This document shows, piece after piece, positions 6,186 to 6,984 of a stretch of 6,984 nucleotides of DNA. The position numbers were made by a program, and so were the translations under genes. Source of the stretch: Gammaproteobacteria bacterium (GTDB taxonomy: Bacteria; Pseudomonadota; Gammaproteobacteria; SZUA-152); assembly GCA_030617485.1 (NCBI GenBank), contig JAUWVK010000081.1:1-6984 (forward strand). The letters run 5' to 3'. The notes below the pieces were generated by a model. That model ran no database searches. It saw only the letters and a program-made list of their open reading frames with translations, and was not told the DNA's origin. The stretch's first letter is position 1. Every line of letters starts with the position of its first letter.

Positions 6186-6983
6186 TTAACCACGTGGCAC
6201 ACTAAGCGTGTCCAATCGCAGTCGATGACGTTCATCAAACAATTTTCGTGATGCCAGCCACAATGCAGTACTTACTCCAAAGCCGGTTCCGGCGGTAATC
6301 AAAAACATAATTAAGATTTGATACTTCACCGCCTCGATGGGGGGGATACCGGCAAGTATTTGACCGGTCATCATACCCGGCAGACTGATCAGGCCAGCGG
6401 CTGCCATGGCATTAATCATTGGCATCATTCCGCTACGCATCGCTTCACGTCGAATTTCAAGAATGGCTTCGGTACGGCTAGCCCCCAGCATCAAGCGTTG
6501 TTCGATGATTGCCCGTTGTTGCCAGGTAGTTTGAGTAAGACGGTCGAGCCCAAGGGCAATGCCGTTCATGGTATTACCCAGCATCATGCCTAGCAGCGGG
6601 ATGGCATATTGGGGTGTATACCAGGGATCGGTACCGATAATAGTGATAAGTGCTAGAACAGTTACCGCAAATGATGAGATGAACATGGCAAACGTGCCCA
6701 TGCCAAAGCCCCAGGCACCTTTGAAGCGACGTTGTTGGCGCGCCATGACTTCACGACCCGCAGCCAGCAGCATGATGATGGCTATGGCGGTGATCCAAAG
6801 CAGATTTACATGAGAAAAGAGGCTTTCCAGCACCTGACCAATTAGCAATAACTGCACTACGGTTCGGGCGGCAGCGATCAGAAGCTGGCCTTCAAGCCCA
6901 AGCTGCATGCGCCGACTGAGCAGCGCAAGAATTACCACGAGCATTGCGGCTAGACCCAAATCAAAACTGGTGAGGCTAATCAT
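6186..6983 (-). CDS. fetB: FetB-like ABC transporter permease (iron export family, UPF0014/YbbM)
   Basis: The 265-residue inner-membrane protein has about seven predicted helices (near 6-23, 36-55, 59-75, 97-116, 124-142, 189-211 and 222-243). It carries the family's conserved blocks: IPLLGMMLGNTMNG (128-141), LMLGASRTEA with the following amphipathic segment (about 164-188), which probably contacts the ATPase, and LISLPGMMTGQILAGIPP (198-215) with EAVKYQI (217-223). In E. coli FetA-FetB exports iron and raises resistance to oxidative stress; transfer of that substrate to this protein is inference, since related permeases may move other metals. The length and the N-terminal alignment to E. 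coli FetB (259 residues, recalled) support ATG 6983-6981, although only one upstream base is visible. The cognate ATPase FetA would be expected immediately upstream on the minus strand, outside the window. A solitary permease cannot work, so its absence there would be notable. Confidence 0.88.
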   Translation of the reverse strand: MISLTSFDLGLAAMLVVILALLSRRMQLGLEGQLLIAAARTVVQLLLIGQVLESLFSHVNLLWITAIAIIMLLAAGREVMARQQRRFKGAWGFGMGTFAMFISSFAVTVLALITIIGTDPWYTPQYAIPLLGMMLGNTMNGIALGLDRLTQTTWQQRAIIEQRLMLGASRTEAILEIRREAMRSGMMPMINAMAAAGLISLPGMMTGQILAGIPPIEAVKYQILIMFLITAGTGFGVSTALWLASRKLFDERHRLRLDTLSVPRG

Positions 6984-6984
6984 G

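Noticed and set aside
6318..6813. Plus-strand frames of 84-91 residues opposite the permease
   Set aside because: They are antisense to a strongly conserved FetB-like gene and show no domain of their own.

Overview
The window is ordinary gammaproteobacterial chromosome of moderate GC content. The best taxonomic evidence is the gene order hemD-hemX-hemY, which is typical of Gammaproteobacteria. It is supported by an AscD-type ferredoxin reductase, a YeeZ-like atypical SDR and a FetB-type permease. I cannot place it below class level. There is no sign of phage, IS elements, CRISPR, tRNA or rRNA.

Layout. (1) Bases 1-2865, plus strand: the 3' end of hemD (uroporphyrinogen-III synthase), then hemX and hemY, closely spaced and very probably one operon whose earlier part (normally hemC and the start of hemD) lies left of the window. 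(2) Bases 2893-3918, minus strand: a 2Fe-2S/FAD/NAD(P)H reductase convergent with hemY; the 27-bp gap contains a weak hairpin. (3) Bases 3919-3992: a 74-bp divergent promoter region. (4) Bases 3993-5974, plus strand: a two-gene unit of an atypical NAD(P)-binding SDR and a secreted protein with a FimV-like LysM region, a Pro-rich linker and a predicted outer-membrane beta-barrel; the open frames meet through a 4-base GTGA overlap. (5) Bases 5975-6185: a 211-bp non-coding convergent spacer with small inverted repeats. (6) Bases 6186-6983, minus strand: a FetB-like ABC permease, essentially complete; its ATPase partner FetA would be expected just right of the window.

How the genes relate. HemD closes the uroporphyrinogen III ring, and HemX and HemY are inner-membrane proteins linked to the same pathway by synteny, with unsettled biochemical roles. 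The reductase and the FetB-like permease also touch iron or redox biology, but orientation and spacing give no evidence that they are co-regulated with the heme operon. The least ordinary item is the LysM/linker/barrel protein, whose architecture suggests a direct outer membrane-peptidoglycan tether. I found no convincing multi-gene novel system here.
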